Shown here piece after piece: positions 26,207-34,889 of a stretch of DNA of 64,000 nt. Each line of letters opens with the position of its first letter. Position 1 is the stretch's first letter. A model generated the notes under the pieces. That model had not been told where the DNA came from and searched no databases. It worked only from the letters and a program-made list of their open reading frames with translations. Location of the stretch: assembly GCA_046299415.1 (NCBI GenBank), contig JBKBII010000010.1, forward strand, positions 43,674-107,673, written 5' to 3'. Both the position numbers and the translations under genes were made by a program. Source of the DNA: JBKBII01 sp046299415. Lineage in GTDB: Bacteria; Pseudomonadota; Gammaproteobacteria; Ectothiorhodospirales; Ectothiorhodospiraceae.

Positions 26207-27778
26207 TCAAGTCTTTCCAGCGACAGCGCACAAGTCGGCGTGATAACGCCGCGCACGCCCGACCAAATCACTCGGCAACCCATTCTTTTCCGCGATCACC
26301 AAGCCAAACGACACGCCAGGTTCACCGATGCTCAGGCGATAAGTCGGCGCGAGACGATCAAGGTCGAATTGCATCGACGCGTTGACGATACCGGTTTCGC
26401 GCGACGCATAGTCCTTCAACGGGGCTAGATGCGTATTCACGATCGCTCTGACACCTCGCGCGCGCAACTCGTCGAGCATCGCCATTGCCAGAGCAGCCCC
26501 TTCGTCGGGATCGGTCCCCGTCCCCAACTCATCCAGCAAAACGAGCGAATGCGAGCTGGCACCATCGAGCACACGCTTGAGCACCTCGACATGCCCCGCA
26601 AAAGTCGACAAGTGATGATAGAGAGACTGATGATCGCCGACGTCGACCAATACGCGATCGAAGTGTCCAACGGTGCACGAGCCCTCCGCTGGCACATGCA
26701 ACCCCGCATGAGCCATCGCGGTAATGAGGCCGACCGTTTTCAACGCGACGGTCTTGCCGCCAGTATTCGGACCAGTGACCAGCACAACAGGCTGCGCATC
26801 GTCCAGCACCAGATCGAGCGGGATCGGCTGAGGAACCGGTTCGCGACTCGACGCGTATTGCACCAGAAGCAAGGGGTGGTAGGCCCGGTCGAGCCTGAGA
26901 ACAGGCTCATCGACCAACTCTGGCGCATGCGCGTTGAGCTGACGCGAAAAATCGCCAGCCGCAAAAGCGAGGTCGATCCAAGTCAACCCAGCGACGATGC
27001 GATCCAACGTCGCGTGTTCCGCACGCACAGAATCGGTCAGCATGCGCAACAAGCGCTTTTGCTCCTGATTGATTGCGCCATTGACCTGATCGAGGTTGTT
27101 GTTCAACGGTACAGCCTCGATCGGCTCGACCAGATGGTCGCGCCCACCCATCGCCGTGCCACGCATCACACCCCGTACCGCTTTGGCGTCGCCCGCGCGC
27201 AACGTCAGCACCGCGCGTTCTTGATGCCAGTGCGGGCTGGCGCGATCCTCGGCCAGGCCCGATTTCTCCCGAACGCGTGACAGCGTCTGCGTGACCTCAT
27301 CACGCAAGCGCCGGCGCTGCTCAAACTGCGCCTTGAGCTCGCTACTCGCGTCTTCACGCAACGAGCCACCCGGTGTCAGTGCAGCATCAAGTGCCTCGAC
27401 GAGGCTTTGGGGCGGCGTCAACGCCTCCTCCCCATCAGGGAAAAGCGCATCAATGCCACGCAAGGACTCCGCGAGTTCAACAGCTGCGCGCATCAAGACG
27501 CGCACGTGATGCATCGCCGTCGTCGACAATGCTGCGCCTGACCCAGCCGCCTGTCGCAGCGCTGCCCGCACATCTGGAATGCCCGCCAGGTTCGGGCGCC
27601 GTCCAGCCTCGATGCAATCCCGTGCTGCCGTCACGGCGGCCTGCATGCTGCGTGCGACAGCGAGAGACGGCGCGGGACTCAGATTCGCCGCGGCGTCCGA
27701 CCCGTAGGGTGTCGCCGTAAGGCTGCCGATCAGTCGCTGAATGGCCGCAAATTCCAGGGGTTTCAGGTCAACGTACAT
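26207..27778 (-). CDS. Short MutS2-like ATPase without Smr domain
   Basis: MutS-family ATPase of 523 residues, against about 780 for full MutS2. It has the clamp/core region and the ATPase domain: Walker A TGPNTGGKT, Walker B LVLLDELGTGTDPDEGA, and NTHLAPLKDYA. It ends after PTYRLSIGEPGVSFGLVIA and GLPSDLVGRARRY, so the C-terminal linker and the Smr nuclease domain are missing. The family motif GDEQS is GDHQS here. MutS2 proteins bind branched DNA or collided ribosomes; this truncated form could only do the ATPase/binding part. The frame is intact, so it is a natural short form rather than a visible frameshift. Confidence 0.85.
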   Translation of the reverse strand: MYVDLKPLEFAAIQRLIGSLTATPYGSDAAANLSPAPSLAVARSMQAAVTAARDCIEAGRRPNLAGIPDVRAALRQAAGSGAALSTTAMHHVRVLMRAAVELAESLRGIDALFPDGEEALTPPQSLVEALDAALTPGGSLREDASSELKAQFEQRRRLRDEVTQTLSRVREKSGLAEDRASPHWHQERAVLTLRAGDAKAVRGVMRGTAMGGRDHLVEPIEAVPLNNNLDQVNGAINQEQKRLLRMLTDSVRAEHATLDRIVAGLTWIDLAFAAGDFSRQLNAHAPELVDEPVLRLDRAYHPLLLVQYASSREPVPQPIPLDLVLDDAQPVVLVTGPNTGGKTVALKTVGLITAMAHAGLHVPAEGSCTVGHFDRVLVDVGDHQSLYHHLSTFAGHVEVLKRVLDGASSHSLVLLDELGTGTDPDEGAALAMAMLDELRARGVRAIVNTHLAPLKDYASRETGIVNASMQFDLDRLAPTYRLSIGEPGVSFGLVIAEKNGLPSDLVGRARRYHADLCAVAGKT

Positions 27779-27933
27779 TTCAATATTCCGTCGGTGTCGT
27801 AATGCCCAACCCTACTGCGCGGAGCCCTCAAACGGTGGCCGCGTAGCGCTCACACCGTCCACTTGAGCCGAATCTCCGCCAGCCGGTCTCTTGCGCAATA
27901 CTGCGGTGACCTCGCCATCTCTGGCGAACAGTC

Positions 27934-29118
27934 TCAATCATCGGCCTTGCGGTACATCGCCAGATAGGCCTTGCGCTCAAGCGGCGGCAGCGCCGCCACC
28001 GCCAAGACATCATCCAAGTGCGAAGGCGTCGACAATCCGACAAGCGACACACCCAAACCGGGCGTTGACCGATTGAACTGCAACGCTCGCTGAGCATGAT
28101 TGGGCAAATCGGCAAGCCGCTCTGCCACGATGTCCGTCGCAGCCCCCGCCAAGTTCCCCTTGAGCATGGTGTGAGAACCCACAACGAAAACCTCAAGTTG
28201 ATGCGCCGCCTGCATCGGGCTCGCGACGTTACCCTGCCCGGTGGCGGTATTGAATCGAGTAAAACCCTCGAGCATGACCTGATTGAACGGCAACGTCACC
28301 AGTTTGAATGCGTCGCGGGCAAACTCGTCGCCCGTCACCGTCTGCGCCGCGCGCTGTGCCAATCCCTTCATTGAGGTCAGCGACTGGAACATCAGCGCAT
28401 CGGTTTCGACGCGCAGCCCCTCGAAGGTCGAAATCCCGTAAGCGCGAATCTTCTTGTCGCGCACCGCTCGCTCAAGCACCTCGAATATGCGCTCGAGCTT
28501 GCGATTCGTCTGCTCCTTGCCAATCTCGGGGATATGCACCTCGGGCTGATCGATGAGGAAGGCATCAAGCGTCTCGACCCCCATCAGACTTCGAGACAGC
28601 TCGATCTGATAGTGGATGTACTCGGGCGTCATCAGATGCGCGCCTTTCGCCAGATCGTCACGGGTTCCAAGCCCCTGAGCGACGATCTCGCGCTCGAACC
28701 ACTCATTCATGTCGCTCGGCGGGCCGCCACGAAGCGTCAGAAAGCCGCCTTTGGAGATCAAAAACATCGCCTCACGCGGGACCCCGGCCTGAAGCGCCGT
28801 TTGCACACCCGCGCCGACCGCAGCGAGCGAACGGCCATAGCGGTAATGCGCGGCCGTATCGACGACATTGATCCCACTCGTCAACGCTCGCGCCACGATC
28901 GCGCTGACAGCGGCATCGACCTCGGCCGTCGCCGCGCCACCGAACGTGCCCACGCCCAAACTCGACAAGCGCAGCTTGGCCCGAGTGAACTCGCTGTAGT
29001 GACCAGAAGCGGCGCGCCTCGATTGCTCATGTCGTTCAGCGTACTGCCGCGTCGCCTTGGCATTTGCAAATCCCGGGACAAGCTTTCGATCAAGCGCCAC
29101 GCTGCTCTCCTCTGTCAT
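27934..29118 (-). CDS. Aldo/keto reductase family protein
   Basis: 394-residue NADPH-dependent oxidoreductase-like protein. AKR features: GVGTFGG near the start of the barrel, NVVDTAAHYRYGRS with catalytic Asp and Tyr, LISKGG with the Lys, FLIDQPEVH for the fourth position, and C-terminal VGSHTML / GLSTPSHLDDVL cofactor region. The first 45 residues are a polar extension. The substrate cannot be inferred; larger AKRs of this kind include galactose-dehydrogenase-like enzymes. It lies between DUF502 and the short mutS2 gene on the same strand. Confidence 0.87.
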   Translation of the reverse strand: MTEESSVALDRKLVPGFANAKATRQYAERHEQSRRAASGHYSEFTRAKLRLSSLGVGTFGGAATAEVDAAVSAIVARALTSGINVVDTAAHYRYGRSLAAVGAGVQTALQAGVPREAMFLISKGGFLTLRGGPPSDMNEWFEREIVAQGLGTRDDLAKGAHLMTPEYIHYQIELSRSLMGVETLDAFLIDQPEVHIPEIGKEQTNRKLERIFEVLERAVRDKKIRAYGISTFEGLRVETDALMFQSLTSMKGLAQRAAQTVTGDEFARDAFKLVTLPFNQVMLEGFTRFNTATGQGNVASPMQAAHQLEVFVVGSHTMLKGNLAGAATDIVAERLADLPNHAQRALQFNRSTPGLGVSLVGLSTPSHLDDVLAVAALPPLERKAYLAMYRKADD

Positions 29119-29240
29119 CGTTGTCGGTCACCCATGGCGAAAACCAGCACACAAACCGGGCGTCGCCTCCACCGCAAATATCTGCCGCGGATGTCTGTGG
29201 GCCATTCGACCGTGTACCGGCCCCTAAAACGTCACTCGAC

Positions 29241-30041
29241 TCATCGACCCGAACTCTCGCGGGACGACTCCGCCGAATCCCTATTTTCTGGCCTTGTATC
29301 TGGACCGGCATTCGCACCGGGCTCGCTTGGCACCGAATCATCCGAAGGCGGGGCATAGGAATCTGGCGCACCGGGCGTCACAGGCAAATCCGGAGGCGGT
29401 GGGGACACCGGCGGGCGAACCAAACAAGGCCCAGTCGCTTCGCTTGGCGGCGTCACCACACCTAATGACATGACGAATTTGAGGCCGTCCTCGACCGGTA
29501 TGTCGAGTTCGAAAACATCGTCTCGTGCCACCATGATCACAAATCCCGAGGTCGGATTCGGAGCCGTCGGCACAAAAACCGTCAGCATATCCCGGCCCAC
29601 ACGATTCTGGACCTGACGCATCGTCGAACCGGTCTGAAAGCCGACCGTCCACGATCCGGTTTTGGGGTATTCGAGCAACAAGACCTTACGAAAACTCTGC
29701 CCCGAATCCGAAAACACGGTCTCGACCAACTGCTTCACCGCCCCATAGATCGATCGAACCAGGGGAATGCGACCGACCAGAGACTCGCCGGCCGACACAA
29801 ACCGCTTGCCGATGAAATTCGCCGCGAGCAGACCTGTTACCAACACAATCACAAAGGCCACCACGACGCCGGTCCCCGGCACCGAAAACCCGAGCAGATT
29901 TTCAGGACGCCAATCACGGGGCAGTAACAGAATCGTGAAATCGAGCACCTCCACGAGAAATCGAATCACCAGAAACGTCACGATGAGCGGAACCCAGACA
30001 AGAAGCCCCGCGACGAAATACTTGCGCAATTGAATCAACAC
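29241..30041 (-). CDS. DUF502 membrane protein
   Basis: 266-residue inner-membrane protein of the DUF502 family. Two hydrophobic segments near the N-terminus (YFVAGLLVWVPLIVTFLVI and VVVAFVIVLVTGLLAANFIG), then the conserved GESLVGRIPLVRSIYGAVKQ and VFVPTAPNPTSGF. The C-terminal 60 residues are Pro/Ser/Asp-rich. I start at the GTG at 30041 because GGAGGG stands at the right distance; the open frame runs to 30152 without a comparable site. Function unknown. In many proteobacteria it lies between fmdB and aspS; fmdB is nearby but aspS is not. Confidence 0.88.
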   Translation of the reverse strand: MLIQLRKYFVAGLLVWVPLIVTFLVIRFLVEVLDFTILLLPRDWRPENLLGFSVPGTGVVVAFVIVLVTGLLAANFIGKRFVSAGESLVGRIPLVRSIYGAVKQLVETVFSDSGQSFRKVLLLEYPKTGSWTVGFQTGSTMRQVQNRVGRDMLTVFVPTAPNPTSGFVIMVARDDVFELDIPVEDGLKFVMSLGVVTPPSEATGPCLVRPPVSPPPPDLPVTPGAPDSYAPPSDDSVPSEPGANAGPDTRPENRDSAESSRESSGR

Positions 30042-30764
30042 GCACAGCCCTCCAGATGGCCGTTTCCAATGCCTCCAGACGCAAACACGCCGGCGGGTTC
30101 GAACCGCGAGAGCGCGATCACTTCGTGGCCGACTCATCCTAACCGGCGTCAATGAATCTCGACTGCGCGACCGCCCTCACACGGAAAGTCTCTGCACAAA
30201 TCAGGCGATGGCCTAACGGCTGTATCACCGTGCCCGGAGCCCGTCACTCTGACGGCACTCCGACCGCAGACCCATTCGCCCCCGGTTTGGTTCGCCCCGG
30301 CATGCCGTCACCGGTGGCCCTGCATCTGATCGGCTTCGGCTTCGAGCAGCGCATTTTCCGAACGAGCAACACCGCGAACAGTCCGCACTCGAATGGTCCG
30401 GGCACCCGGACGTTGCAGCCGGGCCAAGTACCCCGAGCGCATCATTCGCCGAACCGATGAAGCGCAGACCAGGGCTACACAGAAACCGGGGCTACACACA
30501 AGAGAAACGGAGAATCACGCCGCGAGAGGAACACAGCAGATGACCTCCGCAACTCAGCAACCGAGGCGTACTCCGGAGCTCAGCGACCCGGTCGTCTCCT
30601 TGCGGCGCAGTACCGCGAGACACCAAAGTCCCCGACTCAAGCGCGACCCCTGCACGATGCAGCGGCGTCCATGCGCTGCAACCCACTCAGCGTTTTCTCG
30701 GCTCGGCTCATGCCGTCAGGCTCGCCATCGCGCGTGTCGGGGTCTCGACACACAGATCGCAGTA
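30042..30764. other. Spacer FkbM-DUF502
   Basis: 723 bases. No aspS or its remnants could be recognised. A 45-codon minus frame from 30445 to 30308 (RTIRVRTVRGVARSENALL) is somewhat protein-like but has no ribosome binding site. A T-arm-like sequence near 30093-30107 lacks the rest of a tRNA. Confidence 0.4.
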
Positions 30765-31790
30765 TCACCCCTGACGCATCAGGATCGTGTTCTTTCGCAC
30801 GCGTTTGAACGTGCGGTAACCGTGACGTTCGAGCAGCGCAAACAGACTCTCGTGAGCGCGATCCAAACCGGCTACCGCCAACGCGGAATTATCTGCAGAG
30901 CTGAACGGCACTCCGAACTGATCGCCCGCCGGCCCAGTATCCTCAAACAGCGACGCGACCGCGTCGAGGTGACAATGCTCGACGACCAGACAACGCGGTT
31001 TCAGTGCTTCGGGTGCGGCTGCAAAGTACGGCGCCAGCGCCGCGTACTCAAAACCTTCGATATCGACCTTCATCGCATCCACACGATCGACCCCATAGCG
31101 CCGCAACAGGTCGAGCAGTGGAAGCGTCTCGACCTCCATGCTGTCGACTGACAAATCCGCGGACCCGGACGCCGGCGGACACAAACTGGCCTCACCCAAA
31201 TTGTGCGGCGGCAAAAACAACTCAAAGCGACCGGATGGACCGACTGCAAAAGGCGCAACATCGATAGTGCGACCGCAGGTATTGTTCGCTATATGGAAAC
31301 GCAAACGCGCGAGCGTGACAGGATTGGGCTCGATCGCAATCACGCGCGCAGCGCCGGCCTTTGCCAGCTGCAGAGCGTAGTACCCGATGTTGGCACCAAC
31401 ATCGACAAAACAACCGCCTGAAGCCGCTCCCGCCAGAGCCCGCAACTCGACGCGATCATGCCGACGCGACGACCACAAGATTTTGCCGTCGGTGATGTTC
31501 ACGGCGGGATCTAGACGAAACTTCAGACCCTGACGCTCGACATCGACCGCTCCGACATGATGTGCGATCCATCGACGACGCATCGCCTTGGCAAGCGGTC
31601 CGCGGATCAAGCCGGTATGCACGGTCGAAAGCCACCATGCCTCATGCGGTCGCGGCTGCAGCGCTCCAAACGGAAGCCATGTTGAATCGTGGGTTGCCTC
31701 GCTCGCAGCAACCACCGTCGCGAACTGCGCCCGCATAAAAGACTCACCGTAGGCGGACATCGTCGCCGCCAGGCCGGACAAGACACTCAC
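30765..31790 (-). CDS. FkbM-family methyltransferase
   Basis: 341-residue SAM-dependent methyltransferase. Motif I is FVDVGANIGYYALQLAKAG, followed by VIAIEPNP, and later DAMKVDIEGFEYAAL, the FkbM hallmark. FkbM enzymes methylate sugars, lipids or secondary metabolites; nothing here shows the substrate. GTG start with a strong GGGGGTG ribosome binding site. It stands between fmdB and DUF502, which are usually adjacent, so it may have been inserted there. No polysaccharide cluster surrounds it. Confidence 0.88.
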   Translation of the reverse strand: MSVLSGLAATMSAYGESFMRAQFATVVAASEATHDSTWLPFGALQPRPHEAWWLSTVHTGLIRGPLAKAMRRRWIAHHVGAVDVERQGLKFRLDPAVNITDGKILWSSRRHDRVELRALAGAASGGCFVDVGANIGYYALQLAKAGAARVIAIEPNPVTLARLRFHIANNTCGRTIDVAPFAVGPSGRFELFLPPHNLGEASLCPPASGSADLSVDSMEVETLPLLDLLRRYGVDRVDAMKVDIEGFEYAALAPYFAAAPEALKPRCLVVEHCHLDAVASLFEDTGPAGDQFGVPFSSADNSALAVAGLDRAHESLFALLERHGYRTFKRVRKNTILMRQG

Positions 31791-32367
31791 CTTTCACCCC
31801 CTTATCGCTCGCCCCTCGAAAGCCTGTCCGTGTCCGAAGCAGCCCCTGCTGGCGAGTGCCGAGCGGAAAGCGTCAAACCCCACGGGAGTCGGTCTCTCGA
31901 TCCATTCAATCCAAACACCGATCCATCAAAAGCGTCTGCAAATCTCGTGTCGCGCAGGCGCTCGACCACCGGCTTGCCGCTGCGGGTTGACAGCGCAATC
32001 GACCCCATTGATCGAATTGGCCACCTGACGACGCGCCACGTACCTGATCATCGACGCATCTCGGTATCGCGCTTGAACAGACTCGGCATCGACGGATGCA
32101 CCCTCGCAGCCACACCTGACACTCGACACACCCGGTTTCCGCAACGACCCTAAAGTCAGAGCGACATTCAAGGCTGATGTTCGCGGCCCTTTTTTGTGGC
32201 GCTTGCCCCAATCAGCGCTGTATCGACGACCATCGATCGGCGGCGACGGCGCCGAGGCAAACCCGAGCCCAAGACGCAGTCGAAACAACAAAAACAGGCT
32301 CAAAGCGATGAACGCGGAAAAGCGATCAGCGAACTGCTGAAGCTCCCCTTGCGCCGGTCGACGCACC
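31791..32367. other. Spacer FmdB-FkbM
   Basis: 577 bases. Frames are continuations of the FmdB region in other phases and look random. A plus-strand T-run at about 32190 is preceded by only a 3-bp stem. Nothing else supported. Confidence 0.4.
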
Positions 32368-32670
32368 TCAAGCAGATGCGACGTTGCTCGCGCAACCGCC
32401 AGCGCCGCAGGCCGGAGCACCACAAGCCCCAGCCGTCCCCTCGCCCGAGCCGCTGGGTTCGCTCTTGGCCAGATTGCGTTGACCATCCTTCTTGAAGTCG
32501 GTCTCGTACCAACCCCCGCCCGCCAAACGAAAAGCCGGAGCAGAGATCAGACGCTCGAGGCCTGTGGCGGCACCGCACTTCGGGCAAGCGGCCAGCGGCT
32601 CATCGGAAAACTTCTGGATCGCTTCCAAACTGTGGCCGCATTCACGGCAGCGATATTCGTAGATCGGCAT
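32368..32670 (-). CDS. FmdB-family zinc-ribbon protein
   Basis: 100-residue putative regulatory protein. It starts with the family sequence MPIYEYRCRECGHSLEAIQKF and has a zinc ribbon of C8, C11, C29 and C32. The C-terminal tail is Gly/Cys-rich (GACGAPACGAGGCAS), as in several family members. ATG preceded by GAGGGTG. Cellular role not established. Confidence 0.9.
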   Translation of the reverse strand: MPIYEYRCRECGHSLEAIQKFSDEPLAACPKCGAATGLERLISAPAFRLAGGGWYETDFKKDGQRNLAKSEPSGSGEGTAGACGAPACGAGGCASNVASA

Positions 32671-33462
32671 AACACCCTCGTCAGTCAGTTCTTAAAAATC
32701 GAACACGGGCCGCTCACGCCCCACCCTTAAAGACTCACAAGCCGACACGCCCACACTCCAGAGGTGGGTCGGATAGATCGGTCGGATCCCGGAGCGACCG
32801 ATCACGCTCGACGTCATGATCGGTGTTCGCGCCTCAATTCGCAGGACCCACCTCCATCGTATTTTTGATCTCCGGAGACAACTCACACCAACCACTCAAG
32901 TGCGCCTGCGTCGTCGCGCTAATTGAGATCGCGACGCCACCACAGAACGCATGGTGATCGAGCTCTCAAGATCGCGGTGACGGTAAGCCCGAGACTCACT
33001 TTTTCAAGTCGTCATCCGGTAGCCGCAGTCTTCGCGCGCATCCTACAAACCACGCCCTGACGGATCGCAACGGCGGTTTTGAGAAGCGCCGGAAACCCGC
33101 CTCCGACAAACGCGGATTCAAACCCACTTCACGCCTACGACATCACGCCGGTAAACGCTCTTCGCATGTTTAATCCAAACCTCAACCCAGCAGGCGTCAT
33201 GCACAGCGTCTGACGCACATCGAATAGCGAGCGCGACCGCCATAAGTGATCGGTGAGCGCAACCGACGATCGCCACACAACGCTTCGACTCAAAACCACG
33301 ATCAAGGCCACCACGGGTGGTTGTAGCCCCGTCGTCTCCGCCTTGCCGGAACATGATCGCTCGCCCAAGATAGTCGGCCAGAACTGCGGCGCGAGGTCGC
33401 AGACGCCATCCAACCCGCTGGCCGCGCATTCGACAGGCCGCACCTCACTCCGGGAACCCGCC
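32671..33462. other. Divergent spacer FmdB / DsrE-like
   Basis: 792 bases between divergent genes, so promoters for both should be here. It contains a perfect 9-bp inverted repeat (separate entry). Open frames on both strands (for example the in-frame upstream extension of the DsrE-like gene to 33253) look like read-through of non-coding sequence. Confidence 0.4.
32776..32803. repeat. Inverted repeat in divergent spacer
   Basis: Perfect arms GATCGGTCG / CGACCGATC separated by 10 bases. No T-run follows, so it is not an intrinsic terminator. It lies about 105 bases upstream of fmdB and could be an operator or an RNA hairpin. Function unknown. Confidence 0.4.
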
Positions 33463-33843
33463 ATGGCCGCCAACAAGATCGTTATTATGCTCCTCAATCT
33501 CGATCTCAATCGCACTGGAACGCTGGGCGCGCCCTTCTTTCAAGCGACGGTTGCAGGCGCGATGGATCTCGACGTCGAGATCTACTTTGCGGCGCAGACG
33601 ACGCGCCTGCTGATCAAGGGCTTCGCCGAGGCCATCCATCCCGGACAGGCGCGCGAAAAATCCGTGTACTCGTTCATGCAGGATGCGCACGAAGCTGGCG
33701 CACGCTTCTACGCCTGCGCCGGTGCCATGGATGAAAACGGCCTCACCCTCGACAACGCCGTCCCTGAACTTGACGGCATTCGCGGTGGCGGCGCCTTCAT
33801 TGGCGAAATCGTCGAAGACGACGTCGTCGTTCTGACGTACTGA
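33463..33843 (+). CDS. DsrE-family small protein
   Basis: 126-residue cytosolic protein of the DsrE/DsrF-like fold: IVIMLLNLDLNRTGTLGAPFFQATVAGAMDLDVEIYFA is not quoted further, but the alternating strand-helix pattern, the conserved cysteine in FYACAGAMDENGL and GGGAFIGEIVEDD fit the family. Related proteins relay sulfur or persulfide. The start at 33463 gives the family length; the open frame begins at 33253 but the extra residues are non-conserved. It precedes the SDR and spm genes on the plus strand with 125 bases between. Confidence 0.8.
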   Translation: MAANKIVIMLLNLDLNRTGTLGAPFFQATVAGAMDLDVEIYFAAQTTRLLIKGFAEAIHPGQAREKSVYSFMQDAHEAGARFYACAGAMDENGLTLDNAVPELDGIRGGGAFIGEIVEDDVVVLTY

Positions 33844-33968
33844 GAGCCTCCTCCGGGTCGGCCCAACGCTCGACCTCGCCACACTCCACTCGTCCACCGA
33901 CGCCGACCCGCTGAACGAGTTAAACGCCATGTCCATCGACTCACTCCGCCCATCATGAGACCCCTTCC

Positions 33969-34889
33969 ATGAGCCGCCCACGTACAGCGCTCGCCGAGCG
34001 CGCCTTGCTCATCACGGGCTGCTCGAGCGGCATCGGCCTACATTGCGCGGACGTCCTCGCCGCGCGCGGCTATCGAGTGTTCGCCACCGCCCGCCGTGGC
34101 GAAGACGTTGCCCGCCTCAAACGCCAAGGCTTTGAAGCCTTACAGCTCGACCTCGACGATTCCGCGTCAATTCGCGCCGCTGTGCAAGAGGTGTTCCAAC
34201 GCACCGATGGCCAGCTCTACGCGCTGTTCAACAACGGTGCCTACGGCCAGCCTGGCGCAGTCGAAGACCTGACCCGCAACGCGTTGCGCGCACAACTTGA
34301 AACGAACGTCCTCGGCTGGCTCGAGCTCACCAATCTCGTCATCCCGGCCATGCGCCGTCAGGGTTACGGTCGAATCATCCAAAATTCGTCGGTGCTCGGC
34401 TTCACTGCCTTGCGCCTGCGCGGTGCTTATGTGTGTTCCAAATTTGCCATCGAAGGCCTCAGCGACACGCTGCGCCAGGAGCTCAAGGGCACCGGTATTC
34501 ATGTGTCGCTGATCCAGCCCGGCCCGATTCGCTCATCGTTCCGCGCCAACGCTCACGCGGCCTTCCGGCGCCACGTCTGGCGCGACAGTGCCTCGACACA
34601 CTCAAATCATCGTGAAAGCCCGTGGGTCGGGACCTATCGTGCCGCCGAAGCCCGCCTGACCAGCACCGAGCGAGAAGCACCATTCACGCTCGGCCCCGAA
34701 GCTGTCGCTCGCGTCCTGATTCACGCCCTCGAAGCGCGGCGCCCACGCACGCGCTACCGCGTTACAGTGCCCACCACCCTATTCGCCGTCCTCAAATGGC
34801 TCCTACCGACACGTGCGTTTGACGCGGTACTGGGTGCCGTGTCGCGCGCGGAAAATCGCTCTACCGACGCGAACGACTCGCGCTCGTGA
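33969..34889 (+). CDS. Short-chain dehydrogenase/reductase
   Basis: 306-residue NAD(P)-dependent oxidoreductase. TGCSSGIG (16-23) binds the cofactor, NNGAYG at 88-93 is the NNAG-type motif, and Ser141, Tyr154 and Lys158 form the catalytic set (YVCSK). The C-terminus has a hydrophobic stretch (TTLFAVLKWLLPTRAF), as in larger classical SDRs acting on retinol- or steroid-like lipids; substrate unknown. The stop overlaps the next gene's GTG (GTGA, 34886-34889). Confidence 0.92.
   Translation: MSRPRTALAERALLITGCSSGIGLHCADVLAARGYRVFATARRGEDVARLKRQGFEALQLDLDDSASIRAAVQEVFQRTDGQLYALFNNGAYGQPGAVEDLTRNALRAQLETNVLGWLELTNLVIPAMRRQGYGRIIQNSSVLGFTALRLRGAYVCSKFAIEGLSDTLRQELKGTGIHVSLIQPGPIRSSFRANAHAAFRRHVWRDSASTHSNHRESPWVGTYRAAEARLTSTEREAPFTLGPEAVARVLIHALEARRPRTRYRVTVPTTLFAVLKWLLPTRAFDAVLGAVSRAENRSTDANDSRS

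Noticed and set aside
30085..30110. tRNA T-arm-like sequence
   Set aside because: The stem is one pair short and no acceptor, D-arm or anticodon arm could be built around it.
31926..32486. 186-codon minus frame overlapping fmdB in another phase
   Set aside because: It conflicts with a clear zinc-ribbon gene and has no recognisable sequence.
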